NCBI GenBank assembly: GCA_028710485.1
Contig: JAQTTZ010000010.1
Location: 1 to 64,000, forward strand
Direction: 5' to 3'
DNA: 64,000 bases
Source: Bacteriovorax sp.
GTDB taxonomy: Bacteria > Bdellovibrionota > Bacteriovoracia > Bacteriovoracales > Bacteriovoracaceae
Made by a program: the position numbers and the translations under genes. The notes below the pieces were generated by a model that made no database searches, was not told the origin of the DNA, and saw nothing but the letters and a program-made list of their open reading frames with translations. Shown one piece after another: positions 1 through 9,029 of this stretch. How positions within the stretch are numbered: the first letter of the stretch is position 1; the number at the start of each line of letters is the position of its first letter.

Positions 1-278
1 GTATAGGCGGCGGATACATAGTAGAAAGCAATGGTCTCAGATTTGGCCTTTTCATTATTCTTGATTTCATTGAATAGATCGCGCATTTCGATATAGGGAA
101 TCTTTTTAAGAAAGTGGTAGGCCTGCCCCTGTGCCTTCCCCATGGAATTGGCCTTCTTTAGAGTGTCGTCAATATCGGAAATAACAATGGTTTTTGAAAA
201 TGCTTGAAAGGAATATGAGAACAAACAAAGAACTAGGACGGATAAACCTAAAAGGCCCAATTTTAAATCACATTTCAT
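1..278 (-). CDS. App1-like (DUF2183) HAD phosphatase, N-terminal part
   Basis: This gene is absent from the ORF track because it runs off the left edge; I translated it from the reverse strand. It starts at ATG 278, behind a strong GGAGG ribosome site. The protein begins with a hydrophobic signal segment (residues about 7-25, LGLLGLSVLVLCLF), followed by TIVISDIDDTLKKANSMG. The SDIDDT motif is the nucleophile motif of HAD phosphatases and matches the phosphatidate phosphatase App1/DUF2183 family particularly well. About 92 residues are visible. A secreted or periplasmic lipid or phosphoester phosphatase is likely; the substrate is unknown. The rest of the catalytic domain lies outside the window. 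Confidence 0.6.
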   Translation of the reverse strand, partial: MKCDLKLGLLGLSVLVLCLFSYSFQAFSKTIVISDIDDTLKKANSMGKAQGQAYHFLKKIPYIEMRDLFNEIKNNEKAKSETIAFYYVSAAY

Positions 279-373
279 TCGTCCTCCATTGCAAAAGATC
301 TTTATTTTCTAAACGGTAGCTTCTATGATAACACGCCCTATAAAAACTTCTAAATCTAAGGATAAAACCAACA

Positions 374-961
374 ATGGGACTCATGTATATATTCCCCACA
401 GCGATTGAAGAAAGTGACCGCGTAGAAGTCATCTCAAGTGAAACACGGCCAACCAAGAAGACAATTATTCTTAAAACCTATGGCCTGCCCATGGTTTTTT
501 GGAGTTACCTAGCGGCAATTTTAGTCGTTATTGGATCTATGTGGCTAGCTTCTAAATCGGCGATTCAGAAACTTTTGTCTTATGAAGACCACGGCCTTCA
601 GGCCCTTGCCTACTTAGTGCAATTCACTTTGATTTTAACCCCAATTGTTTTATTGGGTTTCTTTTTTTACGAAAAACAATTAAAGAAAACCGGCAAAGAA
701 TTACAATTAGTTTTTAAAGTTTTTTTTATCCAACTTTTTTCTAAAAATATTATTCTCGATTCTACTGATTCTCTTTCTGTGGATCATTTTATGGATTCAC
801 CCAATATTGCCAAAATTCACAACCAGAGCGAACTCAAGCATTTTGAGAACAAAGGTTATTTTGAATTACATGCAATTAGCGGAGGAAAAAGTATTTTAAT
901 TGATCGTCATTCAAGAAAAGCTGATCTCATAAAGCTTAAAGAGTTATTGAGCAAATACTAA
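374..961 (+). CDS. Two-helix membrane protein of unknown function
   Basis: This is a 195-residue protein I do not recognise. Two hydrophobic segments, near residues 39-60 (LPMVFWSYLAAILVVIGSMW) and 75-99, form a membrane hairpin. A basic cytosol-like segment and a soluble C-terminal domain of about 90 residues follow, ending near the stop in a stretch like 'LIDRHSRKADLIKLKELL'. That tail resembles a PH-like or bPH2 lipid-facing fold only in a very general way. The gene is divergent from the App1-like gene. The start is uncertain: ATG 374 has no clear ribosome site, and ATG 383 is an alternative. Confidence 0.6.
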   Translation: MGLMYIFPTAIEESDRVEVISSETRPTKKTIILKTYGLPMVFWSYLAAILVVIGSMWLASKSAIQKLLSYEDHGLQALAYLVQFTLILTPIVLLGFFFYEKQLKKTGKELQLVFKVFFIQLFSKNIILDSTDSLSVDHFMDSPNIAKIHNQSELKHFENKGYFELHAISGGKSILIDRHSRKADLIKLKELLSKY

Positions 962-979
962 TAACTCTTTCCATGAAAA

Positions 980-1990
980 TTAATTAAAAAAATCACTCAA
1001 TTCACGAATGACGATATTGCGGTTTACATCTCTATCCATCATAACTTCATGTTTAGATGTTTCAAGAAAGGTTCTTTTGCAATTAACAGCTTCATCACAT
1101 AACTTGATCATTTCAGAAGGTTCTGAATAAACCTCGATACCAGCGTTGAAGACGTGCATAGGAACGCTTATTTCATGGTAGCGAGAACGCAATGGATTGG
1201 TTCCTTTCATAACTTCCAGGATCCAACGATTGGCCACACCGCCTAATCTGGACTTGGGATAAAGATCAAACATAGACATGGTCATGCTAAAGCGCTCAGG
1301 ACTGGTTGTGAAAGTATTCTCTTCAAATTTTGAGTCAGGGTTAAAACTTTTTTGACCAATGGCAAATTTTGCTCCACGACCAGCGATAGTGGATGCTTCA
1401 ACAATGGTTCTTGCAACACCGTATGGATAAGGCGCGGTCTTAATCTTTAGCATTGGTGAACTAAATGCCACTCGATCAAAAGTATGAGGATTTTTTAAAA
1501 TAAAGGCCGTGGCAATTCCCGCTCCAAGTGAGTGGGCCAGAAGAAATTTTTGATCGCAGTTCTGATCAAGTTTTTGCAAGGTTACGAAGGATTCAACATC
1601 AGCAACGTAGTTTTCAAAACGATCGACATATCCCATGTCCAAAGGCGCCTTCATGCGATCAGATGATCCCTGTCCTCTATGATCCATGAGATAAAAGTTT
1701 AAATTTTTTCCAGCATTGGTTTGAAGAAGATCGTAAACGACTTCGGCGTATTTTTCCACAGGCTCCGTGCGCCCTGGAAGGATCACCAGGCAGTTATTGG
1801 CCTTTTGACTGATGAGAGTTCTGTAGTGAATAGCGACACCATTTTTGCCGATAAAGGAACCTTCACGCAACGTCTTGATGAAGGGAGAAATTTTTTCTTG
1901 ATAATTTTTTTGGTATCCGATTTCGCTAAGAGCGAAAACATTACTTGATAGGAGAATGAAGGTCACAATAGGTTTCAAGAAACTTTTCAT
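980..1990 (-). CDS. Secreted alpha/beta hydrolase, lysophospholipase/monoacylglycerol lipase-like
   Basis: The 336-residue protein starts with a signal peptide (MKSFLKPIVTFILLSSNVFA). It then shows the PldB-type hydrolase pattern: LPGRTEPVEKY near residue 72, MDHRGQGSSDR near 102-112, and the nucleophile elbow AHSLGAG with Ser at about 154. The catalytic His lies in SKHEVMMDRD near residue 314. The usual acidic residue before it appears as Glu in NAGIEVYSEP, where Asp is more common. The family cleaves acyl esters of lysophospholipids or monoacylglycerols. Here the enzyme would act in the periplasm or outside the cell, which fits membrane remodelling or lipid scavenging. It is the last gene of the leftward pnp-dut-ferredoxin run, 20 bp behind the ferredoxin gene. 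Confidence 0.8.
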   Translation of the reverse strand: MKSFLKPIVTFILLSSNVFALSEIGYQKNYQEKISPFIKTLREGSFIGKNGVAIHYRTLISQKANNCLVILPGRTEPVEKYAEVVYDLLQTNAGKNLNFYLMDHRGQGSSDRMKAPLDMGYVDRFENYVADVESFVTLQKLDQNCDQKFLLAHSLGAGIATAFILKNPHTFDRVAFSSPMLKIKTAPYPYGVARTIVEASTIAGRGAKFAIGQKSFNPDSKFEENTFTTSPERFSMTMSMFDLYPKSRLGGVANRWILEVMKGTNPLRSRYHEISVPMHVFNAGIEVYSEPSEMIKLCDEAVNCKRTFLETSKHEVMMDRDVNRNIVIRELSDFFN

Positions 1991-2010
1991 ATAGACTCCC
2001 TGATTAAATT

Positions 2011-2718
2011 TTATTCTCTAAATTTTTTATATTCCTTGTCAGAAGCGATGATTTTTTTGTCGTTTTCAGCTTTCAATTTTTCAGTTTCTAAACGCTCGTC
2101 ACGAAGTTTTTGTTTTTCTGCTGAGAGAGGACGAGTGTAATCATTTTTTTCATAATCTACTTTGTCGGTGTCAAAAAACTTAGGGCGCTTTCCACCGGCA
2201 AGACTCTTAGGTGCATTTGAAGTGTCAGCATCTGGATTTTTTTCCCAGTGTTTCTTCCAAACTTCAGCTTTTGACAGATTTTCAATTGCTTCTTTAGCTC
2301 GTTCATCTGCGCGCTCAGATCTTATTTTTTTGATATCAGGTTCTTTTCTGATTTTTATATGTTGCTTTTTTTTTGAGAAATTTGAAGTTTTATTTTTTAA
2401 TTTTGCTTCATCACTAACCCTATCGTGTTTAGTTATATCGATCGTCACATCCCCTGTCAAACAGGTCTGGCAAGCAAGGCGCTCTTTGGTGATATGAAAA
2501 ACATTCCCTAAAAGTTTTAATTCAGAAAATGGAGGTGGAGTAATATAATCTTCACCTGAAACAATTTTAATAATGCAATCAGTGCATGTCGCATGTCCGC
2601 CACAGCTCGATTTTATATAGATATTTTGTTCGCGAAGAGCGACCAGAAGATTTTTTCCTTCTTCGACTTCAACGACCTCGCCCGAGGGCTGTAGAGTGAC
2701 TTTGTATGTTTTAGACAT
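2011..2718 (-). CDS. [2Fe-2S] ferredoxin with long charged C-terminal tail
   Basis: The first 100 residues form a plant-type 2Fe-2S ferredoxin domain. The cluster cysteines are visible as C39-x5-C45-x2-C48 (SSCGGHATCTDC) and C83 (LACQTC), an electron-transfer iron-sulfur centre. The remaining 135 residues are unusual for a ferredoxin. They are rich in Lys, Glu and Asp, predicted to be disordered or coiled, and contain pieces such as KKQHIKIRKEPDIKKIRSE. A ribosome site (AAGGT) precedes ATG 2718. The gene is 7 bp after the PHA-type protein gene, in one transcription unit. The electron partner is unknown. The tail may bind RNA, DNA or another protein, but this cannot be decided from sequence. 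Confidence 0.85.
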   Translation of the reverse strand: MSKTYKVTLQPSGEVVEVEEGKNLLVALREQNIYIKSSCGGHATCTDCIIKIVSGEDYITPPPFSELKLLGNVFHITKERLACQTCLTGDVTIDITKHDRVSDEAKLKNKTSNFSKKKQHIKIRKEPDIKKIRSERADERAKEAIENLSKAEVWKKHWEKNPDADTSNAPKSLAGGKRPKFFDTDKVDYEKNDYTRPLSAEKQKLRDERLETEKLKAENDKKIIASDKEYKKFRE

Positions 2719-2725
2719 ATTTACC

Positions 2726-3010
2726 TTATAAATTTTTTATTATCTGATCTTCAATCTTTGCCAAAATTTTTGATTTCAGCGCTCGTAAAAGCAAAGAGAG
2801 CTCTAGATCCACATCGCAATGAGTATCGAGAAAACTCAGTGTTAAAGTAAACCCAGATCCAGTTGCTTTAACAATTTTTTTAGCATCGTCGTAAGTGACA
2901 ACTGCTTTCACTTGAAATTTTTGAATATATTCAGGAGTTATATGTGATTTAATTTTGGAAAAAGCTTCATCACGGTTGGTTACATTTTTGTAATTAACTT
3001 TTATTCCCAT
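2726..3010 (-). CDS. Polyhydroxyalkanoic acid system (PHA granule-type) family protein
   Basis: This 94-residue protein resembles the PHA_gran_rgn family (polyhydroxyalkanoic acid system protein). The pattern is a central GSGFTLTLSFLDTHCDVDLEL segment followed by a helix LLLRALKSKILAKIEDQI. Members are small proteins found beside PHA genes, but also in many bacteria without PHA synthesis, so a role in polymer storage should not be assumed. No phaC or phasin is visible here. The start at ATG 3010 is set by a near-perfect AGGAGG ribosome site. The gene sits between dut and the ferredoxin gene with gaps of 12 and 7 bp. Confidence 0.65.
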   Translation of the reverse strand: MGIKVNYKNVTNRDEAFSKIKSHITPEYIQKFQVKAVVTYDDAKKIVKATGSGFTLTLSFLDTHCDVDLELSLLLRALKSKILAKIEDQIIKNL

Positions 3011-3022
3011 TAAATCATCCTC

Positions 3023-3493
3023 CTAATTTTTTCCAGTTGAACCAAATCCGCCACCACCGCGAAGAGTTTCAGAAAGTGGCGCTTCGCTCACTACGTAGTG
3101 GGCCTGAGTAACTGGAGCAAGAACTAACTGGGCCACTCGGTCGCCGTGATTAATCACTTCGTCTTTGTTGCTTAGATTTCCGATAATGATTTTTACTTCA
3201 CCACGGTAATCAGAATCGATAGTTCCTGGAGAATTTAAAACCATTAAACCCGTTTTAAATGACAGGCCAGAACGAGGGCGAACTTGTACTTCGAACCCAA
3301 ACGGAATTTCCATAGAAAGCCCTGTGGGAACTAATACGCGCTCGCCTGGTTTAATCAGTTGAGACTCTCCAGTACCAAGGCTGGCGCGAACGTCGGCCCC
3401 TGCAGCACCGCGAGTCTCATAATTTGGAAGAGGAAAGCTCTCATCGTAATGAGAGAGCTTGACCACTAAAACTTTTATTCTGTTATCGTTCAT
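3023..3493 (-). CDS. dut: Deoxyuridine 5'-triphosphate nucleotidohydrolase (dUTPase)
   Basis: The enzyme hydrolyses dUTP to dUMP and pyrophosphate, keeping uracil out of DNA and supplying the thymidylate precursor. All five trimeric-dUTPase motifs are present in the 156 residues: AGADVRA, RPRSGLSFKTG, the catalytic GTIDSDYRGEV (Asp and Tyr of the uracil pocket), GDRVAQLVL, and the C-terminal glycine-rich lid RGGGGFGSTG. The length is normal for the trimeric family. The gene follows pnp by 21 bp on the same strand, a common arrangement with RNA/DNA metabolism genes. Confidence 0.97.
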   Translation of the reverse strand: MNDNRIKVLVVKLSHYDESFPLPNYETRGAAGADVRASLGTGESQLIKPGERVLVPTGLSMEIPFGFEVQVRPRSGLSFKTGLMVLNSPGTIDSDYRGEVKIIIGNLSNKDEVINHGDRVAQLVLAPVTQAHYVVSEAPLSETLRGGGGFGSTGKN

Positions 3494-3514
3494 TATTATA
3501 TCTCTTACTATTTT

Positions 3515-5635
3515 TTAAGATTTCTTTTTAACCGACTCAACTGCCTTTGCAGACAATTTGATTCTTCCCATTTTATCAATTTCCATAACTTTAACTTTGA
3601 TCATCTGACCTTCAGTTAAGTAATCCCCTACGTTTTGAACTCTATCATCAGATAATTCAGAAACGTGAACTAGACCTGAAATACCAGCGAACTCAACGAA
3701 CGCTCCGTATTCTTTAATCGAGTCAACACGAGCTTCGAAGATTGAACCAATTTCTGGACCATTGATTTGAAGATCGACTGCAGTTACACAAGCTTTAAGA
3801 ACTTCTTTATCAGATCCTAAAACTTTAACCATTCCCTCTTCAGTGATTTCGATTGTTACTTTATATTCTTCTTGAAGTTTCTTGATGTTTTTTCCACCAG
3901 GACCAATCAATGCTCCAATTTTATCAGTTGGAATCATGACTGTCATAATTGTTGGAACACCTGGCTTGAATTCAGCACGAGGTTCTTTCATCGTTTTTTC
4001 CATCTCACCTAGGATATGCATTCTTCCTTTGTAAGCTTGGTTGATAGCGTCTTCGATGATTTGTGGAGTAAGACCAGTTATCTTGATATCCATTTGAATC
4101 GCAGTCACACCATCTTTAGTTCCTGCAACTTTAAAATCCAAATCTCCTAAATGATCTTCATCACCTAAAATATCTGTAAGAATTTTATAATTAGCACCGT
4201 CAGTGATTAGACCCATTGCAATTCCAGCGACAGGGGAAGTGATAGGAATCCCAGCATCCATAAGAGCTAATGATCCAGAACAAACTGATCCCATTGAGCT
4301 TGAACCGTTTGATTCTAAAACTTCACACACAATTCTTGTTGTATATGAGAAAGTTTCTTGAGATGGCATAACAGCTTTAAGCGCGCGCTCTGCAAGATTA
4401 CCATGCCCAAGCTCTCTTCTACCAGCTCCACGAGATCCTTTTGCTTCCCCAACTGAGAATCCAGGAAAGTTATAGTGAAGGTAAAATTTATTATAAGTTA
4501 AACCAGTGATGCGATCTTGCATTTGATCCCCAAGAGATCCACCAACAGTAACTGTGGCCATAACTTGAGTTTCACCGCGAGTAAATAAAGATGAACCGTG
4601 TGGTGCTGCTAGAACTCCAACTTCAGTTTCAATTTTTCTGACTTCGTCTAATTTTCTTCCTGCAATTCTTTTTCCTTCAACTAAAATATCATTTCTCATC
4701 ATATTATAGAGAAGTTCATCAATCCCTTTATAAGCTTCTTTAGAAGCTCCTTTATCGTCTTTTAATCCGAATGCAGAGGGATCAGCTTTGATCGCATCAG
4801 CAGCTGCTTTATTAAGAGCGCGAACTGCATCTTGACGTTGCATTTTGTCGCTGATTCCAAGAGCTGCTCTGGCGTTGGTTGTAAAAGTTGATTTGATTTT
4901 TTCGCTTAAAATTGTGTTTGAGGCAGCTGAAACGTAAACTCGTTTTTTCTTCCCAATTTCTTTTTGCATTTTATCTACAACAACACAAAAAGATTTAATT
5001 TGTTCATGACCAAAATTGATCGCGGCCAAAACATCTTTCTCTGGAACGATATGAGCTTCACCTTCAACCATTAAGATTGCTTCAGAAGAAGCAGTGATCG
5101 CAATTTCTAAATCCGATTTTGCCCATTCTTCTAAGTTTGGGTTAACTAAAAGTTTTCCATCAATGCGGGCAACTTTACATGTTCCAAGACTCGCTGAAAA
5201 TGGAATGTCTGAAATAGCGATAGCAGCACTTGCCCCAAGACCAGCTAGAACTTCAGGATCTCCCGCTGGGTTGTACGAAAGCACAGAACATGTAACGACA
5301 GTGTCGAACATATAATCACTTGGGAACATTGGGCGAAGACCGCGGTCAATAATTCTACAAGTTAAAATCTCAGCTGTTGAAGGGCGGTTTTCGCGCTTCA
5401 TGAATCCACCTAGAAATTTTCCTGCACCATAAAATTTTTCTTGATATTCAACTAAAAGCGGAAAGAAATCTTGTCCGTCTTTTAATTCTCTTGCTGAACA
5501 AACAGCAACAAGTACTTGTGTTCCGTTACAGCTTACTAGCACCGCTCCGTCTGCTTGTTTTGCCAAGCGACCGGTTTCGATTACGACTTCTTTTCCACCG
5601 TAATTGAGTTTGTACTCTTTTTTGTTTTCGTTCAT
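3515..5635 (-). CDS. pnp: Polyribonucleotide nucleotidyltransferase (PNPase)
   Basis: PNPase is the phosphorolytic 3'-5' exoribonuclease of mRNA decay. The protein has the usual order: a first RNase PH domain with VLVAVCSARELKDGQDFFPLLVEY, a helical linker, a second catalytic RNase PH domain (ETQVMATVTVGG, then GSSSMGSVCSGSLALMDAG, with DILGDEDHLGDLDFKVAGT), a KH domain (IGALIGPGGKNIKKLQEE) and a C-terminal S1 domain (EARVDSIKEYGAFVEF). The track begins at 5677, but ATG 5635 (MNENKKEY) has a GGAG ribosome site 8 bases upstream and gives the usual 706-residue length, so I prefer it. A short inverted repeat lies just upstream in the leader. The gene follows rpsO, the common rpsO-pnp order. Confidence 0.97.
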   Translation of the reverse strand: MNENKKEYKLNYGGKEVVIETGRLAKQADGAVLVSCNGTQVLVAVCSARELKDGQDFFPLLVEYQEKFYGAGKFLGGFMKRENRPSTAEILTCRIIDRGLRPMFPSDYMFDTVVTCSVLSYNPAGDPEVLAGLGASAAIAISDIPFSASLGTCKVARIDGKLLVNPNLEEWAKSDLEIAITASSEAILMVEGEAHIVPEKDVLAAINFGHEQIKSFCVVVDKMQKEIGKKKRVYVSAASNTILSEKIKSTFTTNARAALGISDKMQRQDAVRALNKAAADAIKADPSAFGLKDDKGASKEAYKGIDELLYNMMRNDILVEGKRIAGRKLDEVRKIETEVGVLAAPHGSSLFTRGETQVMATVTVGGSLGDQMQDRITGLTYNKFYLHYNFPGFSVGEAKGSRGAGRRELGHGNLAERALKAVMPSQETFSYTTRIVCEVLESNGSSSMGSVCSGSLALMDAGIPITSPVAGIAMGLITDGANYKILTDILGDEDHLGDLDFKVAGTKDGVTAIQMDIKITGLTPQIIEDAINQAYKGRMHILGEMEKTMKEPRAEFKPGVPTIMTVMIPTDKIGALIGPGGKNIKKLQEEYKVTIEITEEGMVKVLGSDKEVLKACVTAVDLQINGPEIGSIFEARVDSIKEYGAFVEFAGISGLVHVSELSDDRVQNVGDYLTEGQMIKVKVMEIDKMGRIKLSAKAVESVKKKS

Positions 5636-5660
5636 TTGAATTTTCTCCATCGAAAATAAT

Positions 5661-5678
5661 AATGCCATTAGCGGCATT
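5661..5678 (-). promoter_or_regulatory. Small hairpin in the pnp leader
   Basis: AATGCC-ATTAGC-GGCATT forms a 6-bp stem with a 6-base loop, ending about 25 bases before the preferred pnp start. In Escherichia coli, pnp autoregulates through a leader hairpin cut by RNase III and then attacked by PNPase. A similar role here is only suggested, because this stem is much shorter than the E. coli one. Confidence 0.35.
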
Positions 5679-5846
5679 GTGTGATGGAAAGCAATTAAAG
5701 ATTTTTTGTGAGACTTAAAAGATATTTCAATAAAGCGATTTAGAAACTAAGGAGAATTTCTAAGGCAGCAGTATTCAAATATCCCTCAAATTCCCAACTT
5801 AAAAAATTTAACGACTTTCCTGTGTAATATTTTAACCTTTAAAAAC

Positions 5847-5874
5847 AAAAAAGGAACCCGAAGGTTCCTTTTTT
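5847..5874 (-). terminator. Intrinsic terminator after rpsO, UUCG tetraloop
   Basis: A 12-bp stem (AAAAGGAACC paired with GGTTCCTTTT plus flanking A/T) closes on a CGAA loop on the + strand. On the rpsO transcript this reads C(UUCG)G, an extra-stable tetraloop, and a T tract follows. It lies about 10 bases after the rpsO stop. The A/T flanks would also let it work in the other direction. It suggests that pnp has its own promoter or depends on read-through. Confidence 0.85.
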
Positions 5875-5884
5875 GGTAAGTTTT

Positions 5885-6163
5885 TTATTTTCTTAAACCT
5901 AATTTCTTAATTAAAGCTTGATACTTAGGAGCATTAGTTCTTGAGAGATAAGTCAAAAGTCTTTTTCTCTGACCGATAAGTTTTAATAAACCACGGTTCC
6001 CAGTATAGTCGTGCTTATGTTTAGCAAAGTGTGGTGCAAGATTAGCAATTCTTGCCGTGATCAACGCAACTTGTACAGCTGTGCATCCACTGTCTTTTTC
6101 GCTTGAACCAAATTCTTTTCCGAATTCGGCCACTACTTGCTTTGATTGTTCTAAAGAAATCAT
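5885..6163 (-). CDS. rpsO: 30S ribosomal protein S15
   Basis: S15 binds 16S rRNA helices 20-22 early in 30S assembly. The 92-residue length and the conserved stretches DSGCTAVQVALITARI, HKHDYTGNRGLLKLIGQRKRLLTYL and the basic end IKKLGLRK are diagnostic. The start at ATG 6163 follows a GAGGAG ribosome site. The gene precedes pnp, as in many bacteria, but a strong terminator separates the two. Confidence 0.98.
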   Translation of the reverse strand: MISLEQSKQVVAEFGKEFGSSEKDSGCTAVQVALITARIANLAPHFAKHKHDYTGNRGLLKLIGQRKRLLTYLSRTNAPKYQALIKKLGLRK

Positions 6164-6241
6164 AAATGTCTCCTCGCCAATGTCTCAGTTGAATCGTTTT
6201 CATCAACCAAAATAAAGGTGTTTAATAATAGTTTTAGTGTT

Positions 6242-7252
6242 TTAGCGGATAAACTCGGACATGTAAACCTTTAAATTATTGATCAGCCTCTCCTCAATTT
6301 GGCGTATTCTCTCCCGAGAAACCCCGTATTGATCAGCAATGCTTTGCAGCGATGCTGGAACTTCAGAAAGCAGCCTTTTTTCAAAGATTTCGCGATCTCG
6401 TTGTTTTAAATCTTCCAAAAAAGTCTTGAGATGATCCCGTAAAATCTCGATCCCTTGCAAATCAGCTAGACGGTCATCCACTGGAATTTCGTCAAGATTT
6501 GTAAGACTATCTCCTAAACTAGGCCCTTCGTCGTCGACTCTCGCTTCAATGGAAAGTTCAGAGCCTCCACTTCCAAGACGGCGGTCCATGACTGCCACGG
6601 ATTTTTCCGAAACTCCAAGGGTACTGGAAATTATTTTATGATCGGGATTAATTCCCATTCCAATCAAGCGCTCTTTTTCTTTTAAGAGATTAAAGAAAAG
6701 TTTTTTCTGCTCGTTGGTTGTCCCAATTTTTACCAGACGAAAATTATCGAGAATATATTTTAAAATATAGGAGCGGATCCACCAGCTGGCATAATAAGAA
6801 AGCTTGGCCCCTTTAGTCGCATCGTATTTAGAGACGGCCTTCATCAAACCAATATTGCCTTCTTGAATAAGATCCATCACGTTTTGCCAGGCAGAACGGT
6901 ATTCAAGGGCGATTTTTACAACCAGGCGCAGGTTGGCAAGCACAAGTTTTTTGGCGACTTCGATGTCTCCTGATTCTTGCATTTCCTTGATCAGTATTTC
7001 TTCTTCTTCAATCGTTAGAAGTTTATAACGGCTGATTTCTTTTACGTATTGAGTAAGCGGGTCTTGGGAGGCAGTAGAGGGAAGATCAGCTCCGCCATTT
7101 AAAACTCGGGCCACGATTTCTAGTTCGTTCGACATGGAATTGAGAACTGCCGGTAGAGAGGAATCTGATTTTAGTGCCTTAGTTACTTTGGAACTTTTAG
7201 TAACTTTTGTCGTGTTTTTAGCGCTATCTGTGGTTACAAGTTTTTTTGACAT
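6242..7252 (-). CDS. rpoH: RpoH-like (sigma-32 type) RNA polymerase sigma factor
   Basis: This 336-residue sigma-70 family factor has region 1.2/2 (DPLTQYVKEISRYKLLTIEEE; NLRLVVKIALEYR; DLIQEGNIGLMKAVSKYD; YASWWIRSYILKYILDN), region 3 and region 4 with a helix-turn-helix (SLQSIADQYGVSRERIRQIEERL). The segment EQKKLFFNLLKEK matches the RpoH box that marks sigma-32 heat-shock factors. Many delta-type bacteria carry several such paralogs, so a role in general heat shock rather than another stress or developmental regulon is not proven. A Lys/Ser/Thr-rich extension of about 40 residues precedes region 1. ATG 7252 has no obvious ribosome site, so a later start is possible. Confidence 0.85.
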   Translation of the reverse strand: MSKKLVTTDSAKNTTKVTKSSKVTKALKSDSSLPAVLNSMSNELEIVARVLNGGADLPSTASQDPLTQYVKEISRYKLLTIEEEEILIKEMQESGDIEVAKKLVLANLRLVVKIALEYRSAWQNVMDLIQEGNIGLMKAVSKYDATKGAKLSYYASWWIRSYILKYILDNFRLVKIGTTNEQKKLFFNLLKEKERLIGMGINPDHKIISSTLGVSEKSVAVMDRRLGSGGSELSIEARVDDEGPSLGDSLTNLDEIPVDDRLADLQGIEILRDHLKTFLEDLKQRDREIFEKRLLSEVPASLQSIADQYGVSRERIRQIEERLINNLKVYMSEFIR

Positions 7253-7306
7253 GGAGAAAGTTTAAACGATTCGCAAACCTTTGTCATTTAGAGATCTGCT
7301 CATTAT

Positions 7307-8977
7307 TTACTTACTATTTATTGCTCGAGCATTTTGAACAGTTTTTTGATGATTAATATATTTTAAAGCGAAGAGTCCATAATTGAGTTCTACAGTTATG
7401 GGCTCAAAACCAATAGTTGGCATCTTAAAATTGCCGTCAGAAATAAGTAGTAATTGGGTTGTGAGTTCGCTAGCGATCAGCGCCTCAAGGTCACCTTTCC
7501 AAGGAGGAATAATAAATTTGTCTCGCGCCAGAGTTACGTCCTTAGTCATCTGAATTTTAAATCTTTTTAATAATCGCTCTTTTTCGGCAGTGTTGCGCGG
7601 ATCCAGATTTTTTAGAGTTTCACGGTAGTAATGAAGAAAACTCCTCTGAATAAGAATATTAAACATGACTCTCACTTTTCCCGTTCTTTGATTAATGCGA
7701 TCAAACTCTCCAAGGCTTACATCGAAGGCCGCTTTGATTTGTGCTTTTTGTGGTTTGAAATAGAGCCCTCTCTCGACAAGCTCCAAGGTTAGTGGCTCCT
7801 CAAAATAAAGTTCACGATTGAGCATATCGGTTTGGGCCTTTGCCCATTTGTCCCAAGTATAATCCACGCTTGATCGCAGAACATCTTCACCTCGAGAAAA
7901 TTTATCTGCGCGCAGAAGAAAATCAGGAACGCCGGTTAAAAGAGCAATAAATTGTGAATTGATAAAATTTTCTTCATCAAAAGTTCTGGAGTTCATTATT
8001 TTTGATAACCGATCATCACTATCGGCGGGTTTATAATCGAGTGTTCTAAATTCTTCGCAATACAGTCGTCTTAAATCTTCACTCAAGTTTGTTCCACCGA
8101 CTGAATAATAAATTTTATGATAGAAGTTATCGCGGAAAGTTTTTCGGCAAATTAAATTATCGCACCAGACCTGCACAGTATTATTATCTTCTTTAAGAAA
8201 AAGAGTATTATTTAATTCTTTCCAATCAATCGCCTGATTATTCATTTGGCGAGTAAAAAAAGACATTAATGCGGGATTTTTTAAAATGGGAACCAGTAGT
8301 CCTGGATTAGTGGGATTCCCTCCCCAAGAACAAATAGATTGAAATAGTTTTACAGTGTATTTAAATTCCTGTTCGAGTGCTAGTTTAGGTGGAAGATAAG
8401 CATCCATGTTTAAGGGAAAATATGGGTTGCCGGTAACATTGGGGAGTTTGAAATTATTTTCTTTATCAAATTTGACCAAAAGATTATTTAGCAATTCTTT
8501 TTTACTGATGATCGAAAGATTGGCCGAACAATAATTTCCAACCAAACCAGTGATTAAATTATTGTATTCATCTCTGGTAAATTCCAAGGCCTTGGCGTAT
8601 TGAGGTAATGCTCTGCTGGTGATATCAAGGCCTATATATTGAATTTCAGAAAGCATTGACCGCATGACTTGAACTTTTTGCCACTCCGTTGAGTAACGAA
8701 TTTCCCGATTGCCTTTGCAATAATTAAGAGTGTTCTTCCCCTCTTCATAAAAACCGCGATACAAGGCCAATTCACGCTTATGGCCGGCGTTTGTACTTCG
8801 ATCTTTGTTTTGATATTTATCTCTGGCAAAAACATAATTTAAGGGATCAGATTCATTTTCAGAATAACTTTCTGAAAAATTTCCGAGAACCAGACTCTCA
8901 ATAGGTGCTAATGCCCAAACTCTACTCAACGGAGCTGCTAAAAATAAAATAAATAAGAAACTCAATAACGTTTTCAC
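7307..8977 (-). CDS. Secreted protein of unknown function
   Basis: I do not recognise this 556-residue protein. It starts at GTG 8977 with an AAGG ribosome site 8 bases upstream. A clear signal peptide (MKTLLSFLFILFLAAPLSRVWA) points to export. The mature part is mostly helical-looking, with scattered cysteines (NYCKGNREI, CSANLSI, VQWCDNLICRKTF, LYCEEF) that could form disulfides in the periplasm. No enzyme motif is visible. It is transcribed away from the TPR-like gene at 9030, and the two starts are only 52 bp apart. Confidence 0.65.
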   Translation of the reverse strand: MKTLLSFLFILFLAAPLSRVWALAPIESLVLGNFSESYSENESDPLNYVFARDKYQNKDRSTNAGHKRELALYRGFYEEGKNTLNYCKGNREIRYSTEWQKVQVMRSMLSEIQYIGLDITSRALPQYAKALEFTRDEYNNLITGLVGNYCSANLSIISKKELLNNLLVKFDKENNFKLPNVTGNPYFPLNMDAYLPPKLALEQEFKYTVKLFQSICSWGGNPTNPGLLVPILKNPALMSFFTRQMNNQAIDWKELNNTLFLKEDNNTVQVWCDNLICRKTFRDNFYHKIYYSVGGTNLSEDLRRLYCEEFRTLDYKPADSDDRLSKIMNSRTFDEENFINSQFIALLTGVPDFLLRADKFSRGEDVLRSSVDYTWDKWAKAQTDMLNRELYFEEPLTLELVERGLYFKPQKAQIKAAFDVSLGEFDRINQRTGKVRVMFNILIQRSFLHYYRETLKNLDPRNTAEKERLLKRFKIQMTKDVTLARDKFIIPPWKGDLEALIASELTTQLLLISDGNFKMPTIGFEPITVELNYGLFALKYINHQKTVQNARAINSK

Positions 8978-9029
8978 TCTAATACCTTTTTAGATCATTA
9001 CTCAAGTTATCGGGAGTTTATCCGAAAAA